Part shown: piece after piece, positions 8,640 to 16,853 of the stretch
How positions within the stretch are numbered: position 1 is the stretch's first letter
Layout of the letters: each line of letters opens with the position of its first letter
Origin: Herpetosiphon llansteffanensis
GTDB lineage: Bacteria > Chloroflexota > Chloroflexia > Chloroflexales > Herpetosiphonaceae
Length of the DNA: 64,000 bases
Assembly (NCBI RefSeq): GCF_003205875.1
Contig: NZ_PUBZ01000065.1
Coordinates: forward strand, 1-64,000
Reading direction: 5' to 3'
The notes under the pieces: generated by a model
The model's database searches: none
What the model was told of the DNA's origin: nothing
The model's input: the letters and a program-made list of their open reading frames with translations, nothing else
Program-made: the position numbers and the translations under genes

Positions 8640-8681
8640 GCTGTGGTAGCATAGCAGCCATGTTTAGCTACGAGGCTGCCG

Positions 8682-9794
8682 ATGATTGCGATTGATGCGC
8701 GTTTGAATGCCTACCGCCATGGTGGCATCGCCCATTACACCCACAAATTATTAACCTATCTGCCAACAATTGCCCCCGAGCAACAATGGTTGCTGCTTGA
8801 GCATCGCAAAAGCCCAAAACCATTGGCTATTGGCCCGAATATTCAGCGGGCACGGCTCTTTACTCCACCGCATCATCGCCTCGAACAACTGCTTTTGCCT
8901 TTGGAAATTGGCCTGCGCCGCCCAAAACTGCTGCACTCGCCCGATTTTATTCCGCCGTTAAAACGCACATTTCCTGCCGTCATTACTGTGCATGATGTGG
9001 CATTTAAATTATTTCCTGAGATTTTGGATGCCAATGCCAGCCGTTATTATGGCCAAATTGAGCGCGCGCTGGCTTCGGCCAATGCAATTATTGCCGATTC
9101 GCAGAGCACCGCCAACGATCTCACAAATTTGTTAAATGTTGACCCTGCGCGAATTGATGTGATTCAGCTGGCGACCGATATGCAGCCAATACCAATTGCT
9201 GCTGATTCACAACGCCAGATTGGCGGCCAAACGTGGCAAGCTGATCAATTTATGGTATTTGTTTCGACCTTGGAGCCACGCAAAAATATTCCGATGTTGC
9301 TGCGAGCCTTGCGCATTGCGCTCGATCGCAAGCCGCAAGCTGGCTATCGCTTGGCCTTGGCTGGGCGGCGTGGTTGGCTTGATGCAGAAATTTGGCAAAC
9401 CTTGGCTGAATTGCATTTGGAAGAAGCTGTAACTTGGCTCGATAGCCCAAGCGACGAGGAGATTCGCTGGCTCTTGAGTGCCTGCCGCTTGTATCTCAAT
9501 CCTTCGAAGTATGAAGGATTTGGTTTGCCTGCGCTTGAGGCGTTAGCTTGTGGCGCGGCAGTGTTGGTTGCCGATGCCTCAAGTTTGCCCGAAGTAGTGG
9601 GCGATGCTGGCCTTAAGTTGCCAGTTGATGATCCGCTGGCTTGGGCCGATGCGATTGAACGCCTTTGGGCCGATGCTGATCAGCGCCAAGTGTTGCGCGA
9701 CCAAGCACCCGCTCAGGCAGCCAAATTTTCGTGGCAACGCACTGCTGAGCAAACCTTGGCGGTTTATCGGCGCGTGCTTGAGCAACAGCGCTAG
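8682..9794 (+). CDS. Glycosyltransferase, GT4 family (GT-B fold)
   Basis: A 370-residue retaining glycosyltransferase. The N-terminal domain has GGIAHYTHKLLTYL and VHDVAFKLFPEIL; the C-terminal GT1-type domain has FVSTLEPRKNIPMLLRAL and the nucleotide-sugar E-x7-E motif in YEGFGLPALEALACG, then SLPEVVGDAG. GAGG is six bases before the ATG. The likely substrate is a lipid- or polysaccharide-linked glycan; donor and acceptor cannot be read. It is alone apart from the upstream membrane protein. Confidence 0.9.
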   Translation: MIAIDARLNAYRHGGIAHYTHKLLTYLPTIAPEQQWLLLEHRKSPKPLAIGPNIQRARLFTPPHHRLEQLLLPLEIGLRRPKLLHSPDFIPPLKRTFPAVITVHDVAFKLFPEILDANASRYYGQIERALASANAIIADSQSTANDLTNLLNVDPARIDVIQLATDMQPIPIAADSQRQIGGQTWQADQFMVFVSTLEPRKNIPMLLRALRIALDRKPQAGYRLALAGRRGWLDAEIWQTLAELHLEEAVTWLDSPSDEEIRWLLSACRLYLNPSKYEGFGLPALEALACGAAVLVADASSLPEVVGDAGLKLPVDDPLAWADAIERLWADADQRQVLRDQAPAQAAKFSWQRTAEQTLAVYRRVLEQQR

Positions 9795-9859
9795 CAGCAT
9801 CACAATATGCTCCTATGAGAACCGTGATCTGGTTTTTTGCAGAATTCCTGGAGCCTAGC

Positions 9860-10051
9860 TGTACTGGCTCATTGGATTAACAACCGCGTTCCCTCACCCC
9901 AACCCCTCTCCCATCCGCTGGGCGAGAGGCTTTAACGCTGTGGTTCTGCCACAATGCGTCGGTTAAAACGGTGCTCCCCCTTGCCCGCGTCCAGTGGGAG
10001 CGGGGGTTGGGGGGTGAGGGAACGCGGTTGTCAATCCAATGTACCTGTACA
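9860..10051. repeat. MITE-like inverted repeat, full-length copy 3
   Basis: The most complete copy. Terminal arms of about 40 bases are inverted: TGTACTGGCTCATTGGATTA then ACAACCGCGTTCCCTCACCCC at the left, and GGGTGAGGGAACGCGGTTGT then CAATCCAATGTACCTGTACA at the right. About 190 bases, non-coding, in the spacer between two convergent genes. No transposase is encoded. Confidence 0.85.
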
Positions 10052-10089
10052 CCTAGACCCTGAACCCTGAACCCTGATGCCTTGTTCGT

Positions 10090-11328
10090 TCAGTTAGGCG
10101 TTTGCAGGGTAAAAATAAAACGTGCGCCATGGTGGGGTTGGCTTTCGACCCAAACATTGCCGCCATGAGCCTCGACAATTGCCCGTACGATTGCTAAGCC
10201 CAAGCCAGCCCCGCCATAATCGCGGGAACGCGACTTCTCGCCGCGATAGGTGCGCTCGAAAATATGTGGCAGATCGTCGGGCTGAATACCCTCGCCAGTA
10301 TCGCGCACTTCGACATGCACTGTTTGGTTGATTGTTTGGGCTTGAATGGCGATTGTGCCATCGCTTGGTGTGTGGCGCAGCGCATTGCTGATCAGGTTGT
10401 ACAAGACTCGTTGCAATTTTGGCGCATTCATCAACACCAAATCGGCGGCGGGATCGACTTTGCCGAGCAGTTGCACGCCGTGAGCCGCAGCATGCGGTTG
10501 CAAATTGCTCAGCGTATCGGAGATTAAATCGCCAAGCGAGGCGCGTTCTAATTCCAAGCGCAACACGCCAGCATCAAGCTGGGCCATCTCGAATAAATCA
10601 TCGACCAAGGTGCTGAGGTTGGTTAATTGGGCATTGGCTGAATTAAGGTAGCGTTGTTGGGTTGCTGGCTCAGTCACCACGCCATCAGCCAAGGCCTCGA
10701 TCATCGCCCGCACCGCAGTTAATGGCGTGCGCAAATCGTGGGAGATGGCCGCAATCAAATCGCGGCGCGATTGCTCAAGCTCGTGTTGGCGCTGGGCACT
10801 TTGGGCTAGTTCATCGGCCATCTGGTTAAAATCGGCGGCCAGCAAACTTACTTCATCGCTGCCATGCTCAGGAATGCGCAAGGTCAAATCGCCTTTGGCC
10901 AGCGCCGTCGCTCCGGCTCGAACCTCGGCCAAGCGCGCCACCAACACATTGCCCACAGCGATGCTAAAGCCCAAGGCCAGTACCAACATAAAAATCAGCA
11001 CCAACAGCAACAACGGTAGGTCGTGATCGGTGCTGATAAACATGGCGCGGGCCACGCCCTGCAACAAGGCCGCAACCAAAATGCCACCTAAGCCAATCGC
11101 TGCAATAATTTGCGCCCGCAAACTGCGCAACAGTGAGAGCATGCGGCTTTGCAAGGCGATAATTGCCACCACGCCAGCCCCAAACCCTAGCGAACCAAAC
11201 AGCTTGACGATGCCTTCGAGTTCGCTCATTGGCAGCATAAGGCCAAAATGGCCAACCAACCCAACCAAGGCCAAGGCAATCGCCAAGGTTAGCAACAAAA
11301 GGCTGCATTGCTGTAAAAAGCGTCTCAT
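10090..11328 (-). CDS. Sensor histidine kinase (two-component)
   Basis: A membrane kinase of 412 residues. Hydrophobic segments lie at about 8-30, 42-62, 76-95 and 102-128, with little extracellular sequence. Then a HAMP linker (LAEVRAGATALAKGDLTLRIP), HisKA (DLIAAISHDLRTPLTAVRAM, phospho-His in SHDLRTP) and HATPase_c (LYNLISNALRHTP; DTGEGIQPDDLPHIFER; GGAGLGLAIVRAIVEAHGG). Its start overlaps the response regulator stop by four bases, so the two are translationally coupled partners. The signal is probably sensed in or at the membrane. Confidence 0.93.
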   Translation of the reverse strand: MRRFLQQCSLLLLTLAIALALVGLVGHFGLMLPMSELEGIVKLFGSLGFGAGVVAIIALQSRMLSLLRSLRAQIIAAIGLGGILVAALLQGVARAMFISTDHDLPLLLLVLIFMLVLALGFSIAVGNVLVARLAEVRAGATALAKGDLTLRIPEHGSDEVSLLAADFNQMADELAQSAQRQHELEQSRRDLIAAISHDLRTPLTAVRAMIEALADGVVTEPATQQRYLNSANAQLTNLSTLVDDLFEMAQLDAGVLRLELERASLGDLISDTLSNLQPHAAAHGVQLLGKVDPAADLVLMNAPKLQRVLYNLISNALRHTPSDGTIAIQAQTINQTVHVEVRDTGEGIQPDDLPHIFERTYRGEKSRSRDYGGAGLGLAIVRAIVEAHGGNVWVESQPHHGARFIFTLQTPN

Positions 11329-12023
11329 TGCTCACCAGCGCTGAGTTTATAGCCTACGCCCCAGACTGTTTGCAAATAGCGCGGCGCGGTTGGGTCATCT
11401 TCGATTTTTTCGCGCAATCGCCGAATATGCACCGTAACAGTGCTGGTATCGGCGGAAAAGGTATAGCCCCACACGAGTTCCATCAGTTGGTCGCGGGTAA
11501 ACACGCGCTCACGATGGCGCGCCAAGAAGTAGAGCAAATCAAATTCGCGCGCGGTCAGGCTAATCGATTTGCCCGCCACTTGCACATCGCGGGTGCGTGG
11601 ATCGACGCGCAATGCACCAAGCTCAATTGGGCGTTCATCGGGGGGCGGGGAATCGGGTTGAGGCTGAACTCGCCGCAAGACTGCTTCGACTCGCGCCACC
11701 AGTTCACGCGGGCTAAATGGCTTGACCACATAATCATCAGCGCCCACGCCAAGGCCAATGATCCGATCATTTTCTTCGCTCTTGGCGGTGAGCATTATCA
11801 CGGGGGTGCGTTGATCGCTCTGCAAGCGACGACACACTTCTAAGCCAGTCACTTTGGGCAACATCAGATCAAGCACGACCAAATCTGGCGGTTGTTGACG
11901 GGCCAAGCGCAACGCTTCCTCGCCATCGCTGGCCTCAGTCACGTTATGGCCTTCGCGGCGCAAATAGAGGCCGACCACTTCGCGAATATTCGGTTCGTCA
12001 TCAACCACCAAAATATTGGCCAT
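11325..12023 (-). CDS. OmpR/PhoB-family response regulator
   Basis: 232 residues. Receiver domain (ILVVDDEPNIREVVGLYL; phospho-Asp in LVVLDLMLPKVTGLEV; Lys in DDYVVKPFSPREL) and C-terminal winged helix (LTAREFDLLYFLARH; RVFTRDQLMELVWGY; STVTVHIRRLREKIEDD; YLQTVWGVGYKL). Partner of the kinase directly downstream (overlap of four bases). Targets unknown; the DM13 lipoprotein gene lies upstream on the same strand but is separated by a repeat-filled spacer. Confidence 0.95.
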   Translation of the reverse strand: MANILVVDDEPNIREVVGLYLRREGHNVTEASDGEEALRLARQQPPDLVVLDLMLPKVTGLEVCRRLQSDQRTPVIMLTAKSEENDRIIGLGVGADDYVVKPFSPRELVARVEAVLRRVQPQPDSPPPDERPIELGALRVDPRTRDVQVAGKSISLTAREFDLLYFLARHRERVFTRDQLMELVWGYTFSADTSTVTVHIRRLREKIEDDPTAPRYLQTVWGVGYKLSAGEQ

Positions 12024-12057
12024 ATAGCATCCTTAATTGATCCACGAAGGATAGAAA

Positions 12058-12083
12058 GGCTATGGGCTATGGGCTATGGGCTG
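12058..12083. repeat. Heptamer tandem repeat GGCTATG
   Basis: About 3.5 tandem copies of GGCTATG in the spacer upstream of the response regulator gene. Related runs lie at about 305-336. It belongs with the other short tandem repeats of the window's gene-free spacers. Confidence 0.7.
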
Positions 12084-12151
12084 TTGGGTTTAATTATTTT
12101 GGTTCCAATCAATTTCCGCTAGCCCATAGCCATCAGCCAAACCTCTCTGAT

Positions 12152-12335
12152 TGTACTGGTTCATCACATTAACCGCCGCCTGATCCCCTCACCCCAACCC
12201 CTCTCCCGTGGCGCGGGAGAGGGGCTTTAATCGTGTGGTTCTTTCGCAATGCGTAGTGCTCTCCCTCGCCCGCGTCCAGTGGGAGAGGGGGCTGGGGGTG
12301 AGGGAATACGATTGCCAATCCAATGAACCAGTACA
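12152..12335. repeat. MITE-like inverted repeat, full-length copy 4
   Basis: Left outer arm TGTACTGGTTCAT, right outer arm ATGAACCAGTACA, with inner C-rich/G-rich arms CCCCTCACCCCAACCCC and GGGGGCTGGGGGTGAGGG. With the heptamer run at about 12351-12389 (TCTATGT type) it fills the 381-base gap between the lipoprotein and response regulator genes; I see no gene there. Confidence 0.82.
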
Positions 12336-12404
12336 CCAAGCCTCCCTGATCCCTATGCTCTATGTTCTATGCTCTATGTTCTTTTCATCCTTCGTACTTT
12401 CATT

Positions 12405-13121
12405 TTACTGGATTGGTGCAACTGCCATCAAGACTTGATATTCTTCGCACCAAATTACGACATTGTTGTAGAGCGCTGGGTCGAAATCGTTGGGCAAGGT
12501 ATAATTTTGGTTGCCCTCGGAGCCTTTGAGTTTGCTCAATTCAAGGTAGCCTGCTTGCAAATCGCTTGGTTGATGGATGTCGGGAGCTTTGGCCACAAAA
12601 ATATACATATCTGGGCCTGGCTCGACGTAGAAATCGTTGAGCCGCAAGATCATGCTGCCATCTGGTTGTTTGTAGAGCTTGGCCATGCCTCTGCTTTCAT
12701 GGTCGATGCCGCGAAACGCACCAGAACTTAGCATCACTGGCTCGGCTGGCACGGCGCTTGGCTCAACCCGCGATTCAGCGGTTGGCATGATTGTTGGTTC
12801 AACCCGCGATTCAGCGGTTGGCATCATGGTTGGCTCAATCATATCATCGGTCATCGGATCAGATGGCTGCATCATGTCATCAGTCATCGACATCGGATCA
12901 GTCTGCATCATATCGTCGGTCATCGACATTGGGTCGGTTTGCATCATATCGTCGGTCATCGACATTGGATCAGTCTGCATCATCGAATCGACGGTTGGTT
13001 GGATTGTGGCCATTGGCGCGCTGCTGGTCGTTGGGAATGGCTCATTGACGGTGGTTGGAGAGGTGCCACAAGCGGCTAAACCACCAAGTAGCAGCAACAT
13101 TGCAAAAGAGCGTAATTTCAT
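12405..13121 (-). CDS. Secreted lipoprotein with C-terminal DM13 domain and short tandem repeats
   Basis: 238 residues. Lipoprotein signal with lipobox ending LAAC at Cys18. A low-complexity linker has three copies of a Met/Asp repeat (DPMSMTDDMMQT) and two copies of RVEPTIMPTAES. The C-terminal 105 residues match the DM13 domain: SGAFRGIDHESRGMAKLY, SMILRLNDFYVEPGPDMYIF, ELSKLKGSEGNQNYTLP, then NVVIWCEEYQVLM with its conserved Cys. DM13 is proposed as a redox or electron-transfer domain; that function is not shown here. The repeats suggest length variation between strains. Confidence 0.85.
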   Translation of the reverse strand: MKLRSFAMLLLLGGLAACGTSPTTVNEPFPTTSSAPMATIQPTVDSMMQTDPMSMTDDMMQTDPMSMTDDMMQTDPMSMTDDMMQPSDPMTDDMIEPTMMPTAESRVEPTIMPTAESRVEPSAVPAEPVMLSSGAFRGIDHESRGMAKLYKQPDGSMILRLNDFYVEPGPDMYIFVAKAPDIHQPSDLQAGYLELSKLKGSEGNQNYTLPNDFDPALYNNVVIWCEEYQVLMAVAPIQ

Positions 13122-13249
13122 CGCTAACCTCCATAAAACTTCTATGCTTTAGTTATAGCGGCTAGCACTTAACCACTGCTTGCGCAAAGCTTACAAAACC
13201 CTAAACAAACCCACACTAGAACTAAAGACTGATATGCATTTATAGCGTT

Positions 13250-13500
13250 GCCGCAGAACACCCCGACCCAAGACCCATGCTGTGGGTTCCCCGCGCGGGA
13301 TGCATCCGTGCCAGTTCTGACGAAGAGCAATTAAAGAGCGCAATGGCAGGCTCCCTCGTGCATAGCAAGCAACCGTGGTTCGGTTGTTTTGACTGCGGAC
13401 ACCAGACGCTCTTCTAGGCAGTCAAAACAACCGGCTAGTATCGGGCATCCGAGCAGTCGCTCTGCCGTCCTTGGTTCGGTGGAGCCATGCCCGCGACTGT
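13250..13500. ncRNA. Candidate structured RNA region (orientation unknown)
   Basis: A 400-base gene-free stretch (13122-13521) rich in nested complementarity. A perfect 16-bp hairpin pairs 13381-13396 with 13418-13433; an alternative 6-bp hairpin (13370-13375 with 13381-13386) competes for the same strand. Two interleaved 7-bp helices (13442-13448/13487-13493 and 13454-13460/13493-13499) have the order of an H-type pseudoknot. A 6-bp closing pair CAGAAC/GTTCTG encloses smaller hairpins near 13254-13320. No ORF, no U-tract. It matches no RNA family I can name. Confidence 0.35.
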
Positions 13501-13521
13501 TCGTAGCAGTGCGAGGACATG

Positions 13522-13746
13522 CTATTCATCCTCGAGGACTAATAATTCTCCGACGGTACATGGGAGCCATGTACAAAGTCTCCCCAAGTCATCAAGCGGC
13601 ACATTCTTAATAGTGTTGTTCAGGAGTCGTTCAACAGCACTCCGGCTTGCACCAGATTCTGCCGTGATAACTCGTATCCCCAACTTGCGATCTTCTTTGA
13701 CTTCTTTTTGTGCCACAAGGACACGGAGGTAGCTTTTAACTTTCAT
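13522..13746 (-). CDS. Small XRE/Cro-type HTH protein
   Basis: 74 residues, a single-domain Cro/C1-type HTH (ESGASRSAVERLLNN as helices 2-3, then VPLDDLGRLCTWLPCTVGELLVLEDE). This is the HTH_26-like short form in which the C-terminus ends in GELLxLxDE. Such proteins often accompany mobile elements or act as autoregulators. Upstream on its own strand is a -10-like TACTATATTA (13757-13766, minus), the same decamer as in the facing promoter at 13839. The neighbourhood is the window's clearest accessory patch. Confidence 0.8.
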   Translation of the reverse strand: MKVKSYLRVLVAQKEVKEDRKLGIRVITAESGASRSAVERLLNNTIKNVPLDDLGRLCTWLPCTVGELLVLEDE

Positions 13747-13815
13747 GGCAACAGCTTAATATAGTATGATTTTTTGTGCAAAAATACTACATTATTGTTT
13801 TTAATAATCTATATA

Positions 13816-13844
13816 TTGACTATTGTACAACTTAGTGGTACTAT
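13816..13844 (+). promoter_or_regulatory. Strong sigma70-type promoter facing away from the XRE gene
   Basis: TTGACT (13816-13821), exactly 17 bases, TACTAT (13839-13844). The spacer carries GTAC-n9-GTAC (13825-13841), a possible operator for the adjacent XRE protein. It drives transcription toward the small ORF and the tnpB element. Confidence 0.6.
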
Positions 13845-13891
13845 ATTAGTGAATAAGCGAAAAAATCACGACTGACGACTTTGATCACGAT

Positions 13892-14047
13892 GTGTTACGG
13901 GAACAAGCGATCAAGCAATTGATGCGAGCGATGGAATCCAAAGCCGTCATCAGCCTGCACTATGCAGCCCGTCAAACTGGCTATGAAGCAGGATGCGCTT
14001 CTGCACCCGCCAGTATCCAATCCACCCTTACCGCATTCAATTCCTAA
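13892..14047 (+). CDS. Possible 51-residue ORF downstream of the divergent promoter
   Basis: GTG-started frame of 51 codons beginning LREQAIKQLMRAME and ending LTAFNS. No recognisable ribosome site and no family I know. It is worth recording only because a near-consensus promoter points at it and nothing else lies between promoter and tnpB element. It could equally be untranslated leader. Confidence 0.2.
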   Translation: MLREQAIKQLMRAMESKAVISLHYAARQTGYEAGCASAPASIQSTLTAFNS

Positions 14048-14131
14048 TTGATTATCGGTTGATTGTTTTCGTCACGCCAGTGTGTTTGTCGCTGGCGTGA
14101 TGGAGCGTGCTAACCAAAAGGAAGCCTGATT

Positions 14132-15302
14132 ATGCGAACGCTGACCCGTTGTTACACATACCGTCTGCAACCCACCCCAACCCACGTCGCAACCTTGGTC
14201 CAGTGGGCGGGTTGCCGACGCTTTGTCACCCAGAGGGTTCCCGAATTGGGCGCTGCACTGCAAGCAAACCCACTACCAAGCAACAGGTCAGCGGCTGAGT
14301 TATCAACGGCTTGCGGCGATGCTGGTCGATCTGAAACGTCAACCCGAAACGGCTTTTTTGCGTGATTGCCATTCGCAACCCTTACAACAAACCCTGATGG
14401 ATTTAGAAACCGCTTTCAGCAACTTTTTCGCCAAACGCGCCAAATACCCACGCTTCAAAGCACGCAAAATCACCCAGCATAGCCTCCGCTTCCCGCAAGG
14501 TGTGGTGGTGGTTGATGAACGCACGATCAGCGTGCCAAAAATCGGACTGATGCAGGCGATCATTCATCGCCCACTCATGGGGATAGCAAAGGGCGCAACG
14601 ATCAAACAAGATGCCACGGGCGCGTGGTGGGTGGTGTTTGTCTGTCATATCGACCGCCCTGATGTACCGATGACAGCTGATCGTCCTGTGGGGATTGACG
14701 TAGGACTTGAATCTTTCACCACGCTGTCAACAGGTGAGAAGACCGCACCACCGAAGTTCTACCGCCACAGCCAGAAGAAACTTGCCCGCGCTCAGCGCAA
14801 ACTCTCACGCGCTCAAAAGGGTAGTAACAACCGCCTGAAAGCAAAGAAGCGCGTTGCCCGACTTCATAAAAAAATCAGCAACCAACGCGTCGATTGGCTG
14901 CATAAGCATGCGTTGGGGATTGTTCGACGATTCGACATGGTGTGCATCGAAGACCTGACTATTAAAGGCCTTGTGAAAACCAAGCTGGCCAAATCGTTCA
15001 ATGATGCCGCCCTCAGTACCTTCATGCAACGATTGCAGGAAAAAGCCGAATGGCACGGACGACGAGTTGTGAAGGTTGGGCGGTTCTACGCCTCATCGAA
15101 AACGTGTCACGTCTGTCATTCCAAGACTGCCTTGACGCTGGCTGACCGCGTGTGGACATGCCCCACCTGTTGCACGACCCATGATCGGGATGGCAACGCC
15201 GCGATCAATATTTTGCATGAAGGGCTACGCCTGCTTGCCGTTGGGACGACGGAAAGCCAAAACGCTGCCGGAGATGGTGTAAACCCAGCGAAACGCTGGT
15301 AA
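14132..15302 (+). pseudogene. tnpB: tnpB (RNA-guided nuclease family), frameshifted near the N-terminus
   Basis: The ATG at 14132 follows AAGGAAG and encodes the typical TnpB N-terminus (YRLQPTPTHVATLVQWAGCRRFV). The frame then breaks near 14228-14243; the rest continues in another frame from FPNWALHCKQTHY to the end at 15302. Relative to the usual RFVxNWAL join, about 13 extra bases seem to be present. Downstream, the RuvC-like residues are intact: Asp in GIDVGLES, Glu in CIEDLTIKGL, Asp in HDRDGNAAINIL, as is the zinc ribbon CHVC/CPTCC. The C-terminal 359-codon frame is open, so a truncated protein could be made from an internal TTG/GTG. Probably inactive as it stands. Confidence 0.8.
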
Positions 15303-15322
15303 CCATCGTTGAAGGCAGAAGC

Positions 15323-15351
15323 CACGCCCCTCGTGGGCGTGGTAGTTCACT
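15323..15351 (+). ncRNA. Right-end hairpin of the TnpB element (possible omega-RNA 3' scaffold)
   Basis: 8-bp stem CCACGCCC/GGGCGTGG with a 5-base loop, 20 bases after the tnpB stop, then TAGTTCAC. In IS200/IS605 elements the right end is transcribed as the 3' part of the guide RNA, with the guide starting at the element boundary. The boundary at about 15351 is an inference. Confidence 0.4.
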
Positions 15352-15415
15352 CGCATAGCAATATACTAATCTCAGCAACTTTTCCGATCTTGAATTACAC
15401 CACGAAGGAGCCATC

Positions 15416-16780
15416 ATGGCTGAATCAATGCGCAAGCAACCGAGTGGCATGTTGGCATTTAGCATTATGTGGTTTGGGCAGGTCGTTTCATTGCTTGGCA
15501 GCGCCATGAGCGGCTTTGCGTTGACGTTTTGGGCATGGCAAATTACCGAAAAAGCCACGGCTTTGGCATTGGTGGGCTTTTTCTCGTTTGCGCCGAGTAT
15601 TCTGGTTAGCCCGTTTGCTGGTGCTTTGGTTGATCGCTGGAATCGTAAACTTGTGCTGATTCTGAGCGATTTAGCCACTGGCGTATCGACAATTGCGATT
15701 TTGCTGCTTTACCATAACGATGCGCTGCAAATTTGGCATTTGTATGTGGCCGGCGCGTTTGCTAGCGTTTTCCAATCGTTTCAATGGCCAGCCTATTCGG
15801 CTGCGGTTTCGACGATGCTGCCCAAAGCGCATTATGCCCGTGCCAGCGGCATGATGTCGATGGCCGAATCGGCGGCGGGGATTGTTGCACCTGCCTTAGC
15901 TGGCTTTTTGCTCAGCGTCATTGGTATTGGCGGGGTGTTAATTATTGATATTGTGACGTTTAGCTTTGCAGTGATTGTTGTGCTATTTGTGCATATTCCG
16001 CAGCCAACCCAAAGCGCGGCTGGTGCAGAATCCAAAGGTAGTTTATGGCGCGAGGCTGGCTTTGGCTTTCGCTATATTTTGGCCCGACCAAGCCTTTTGG
16101 GCTTACAACTTACCTTTTTTATGATTAACTTCGTTGGTTCATTTCAAGCCACGATGACCAATCCCATGATTCTCGCCCGTACCGATAGCAATTCAGCAAT
16201 TATGGGCACTGTCCAATCGCTTATGGGTTTTGGTGGCTTGTTGGGTGGTTTGATGCTGAGTTTTTGGGGCGGCCCAAAGCGCAAAGTCCATGGCGTGCTT
16301 GGTGGCATGGCGCTATCGAGCTTTTTTGGCGGCATTCTCATGGGCTTGGGCCAGAATGTGGTCGTTTGGTCGATTGCTGCCTTTGGCTTGCTGTTTGTAT
16401 TGCCCGTGCTGAATGGCTCGAACCAAGCGATTTGGCAAGCGAAAGTACCGCCCGATATTCAAGGCCGCGTGTTTGCCGTGCGCCGCATGATCGCCCAAAT
16501 TTCGGGGCCGGTCGCAATTTTGATTGTTGGGCCATTGGCCGACAAAGTGTTTGAGCCTCGCATGGCCGAGGGTGGCGCGTGGGTCGCAATGTTTGGTAGC
16601 TGGGTCGGCAGCGGCAAAGGTGCAGGCATCGCCTTGATTATGGTTTTGAGTGGCATTCTCGGGATTGCCGTCGCCGTGCTTGCCTATGGTGTGCGGGTCG
16701 TGCGCCAAGCAGAAGATCTGATTCCCGACCATCACGATAGCCCAGTCAGCAACCCCGAACTGCAAGCAGAACCAGCCTAA
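15416..16780 (+). CDS. Major facilitator superfamily transporter (MFS_3-like efflux type)
   Basis: 454 residues with about 12 hydrophobic segments. The first helix is SIMWFGQVVSLLGSAMSGFAL; the loop 2-3 motif is SPFAGALVDRWNRKLVLIL (a variant of the MFS motif A). The protein resembles the drug-efflux type carrying MFS_3, such as macrolide exporters. GAAGGAG six bases before the ATG sets the start. Substrate unknown. It begins about 65 bases after the TnpB element and is followed by an S10 peptidase on the same strand. Confidence 0.88.
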   Translation: MAESMRKQPSGMLAFSIMWFGQVVSLLGSAMSGFALTFWAWQITEKATALALVGFFSFAPSILVSPFAGALVDRWNRKLVLILSDLATGVSTIAILLLYHNDALQIWHLYVAGAFASVFQSFQWPAYSAAVSTMLPKAHYARASGMMSMAESAAGIVAPALAGFLLSVIGIGGVLIIDIVTFSFAVIVVLFVHIPQPTQSAAGAESKGSLWREAGFGFRYILARPSLLGLQLTFFMINFVGSFQATMTNPMILARTDSNSAIMGTVQSLMGFGGLLGGLMLSFWGGPKRKVHGVLGGMALSSFFGGILMGLGQNVVVWSIAAFGLLFVLPVLNGSNQAIWQAKVPPDIQGRVFAVRRMIAQISGPVAILIVGPLADKVFEPRMAEGGAWVAMFGSWVGSGKGAGIALIMVLSGILGIAVAVLAYGVRVVRQAEDLIPDHHDSPVSNPELQAEPA

Positions 16781-16853
16781 ACGATTGACAATCGATGAGA
16801 CAAAGCTTGTTACAATCAGTTTGAAATGCTTCTAGTATGAGGATTTGCACGCT

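Larger units (their letters stand above)
14059..15352 (+). mobile_element. IS605/IS1341-type element (TnpB only), degenerate
   Basis: A tnpB-type reading frame bracketed by a left hairpin (14072-14080 with 14092-14100, TCACGCCAG/CTGGCGTGA) and a right hairpin (15323-15330 with 15336-15343, CCACGCCC/GGGCGTGG) followed by TAGTTCAC. There is no tnpA. Two TTGAT pentamers (14048-14052 and 14059-14063) precede the left hairpin, resembling the target/TAM of some IS605 elements. The exact ends are inferred, not proved. Confidence 0.6.

Noticed and set aside
13250-13330. Resemblance to a c-di-AMP (ydaO-type) riboswitch on the minus strand
   Set aside because: Only a GCGGGGAACCC-like stretch is similar; the other conserved segments could not be found, so no riboswitch is called.
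16785-16810. Promoter for the S10 gene (TTGACA...TACAAT)
   Set aside because: The boxes are about 20 bases apart, too far for a confident sigma70-type call.
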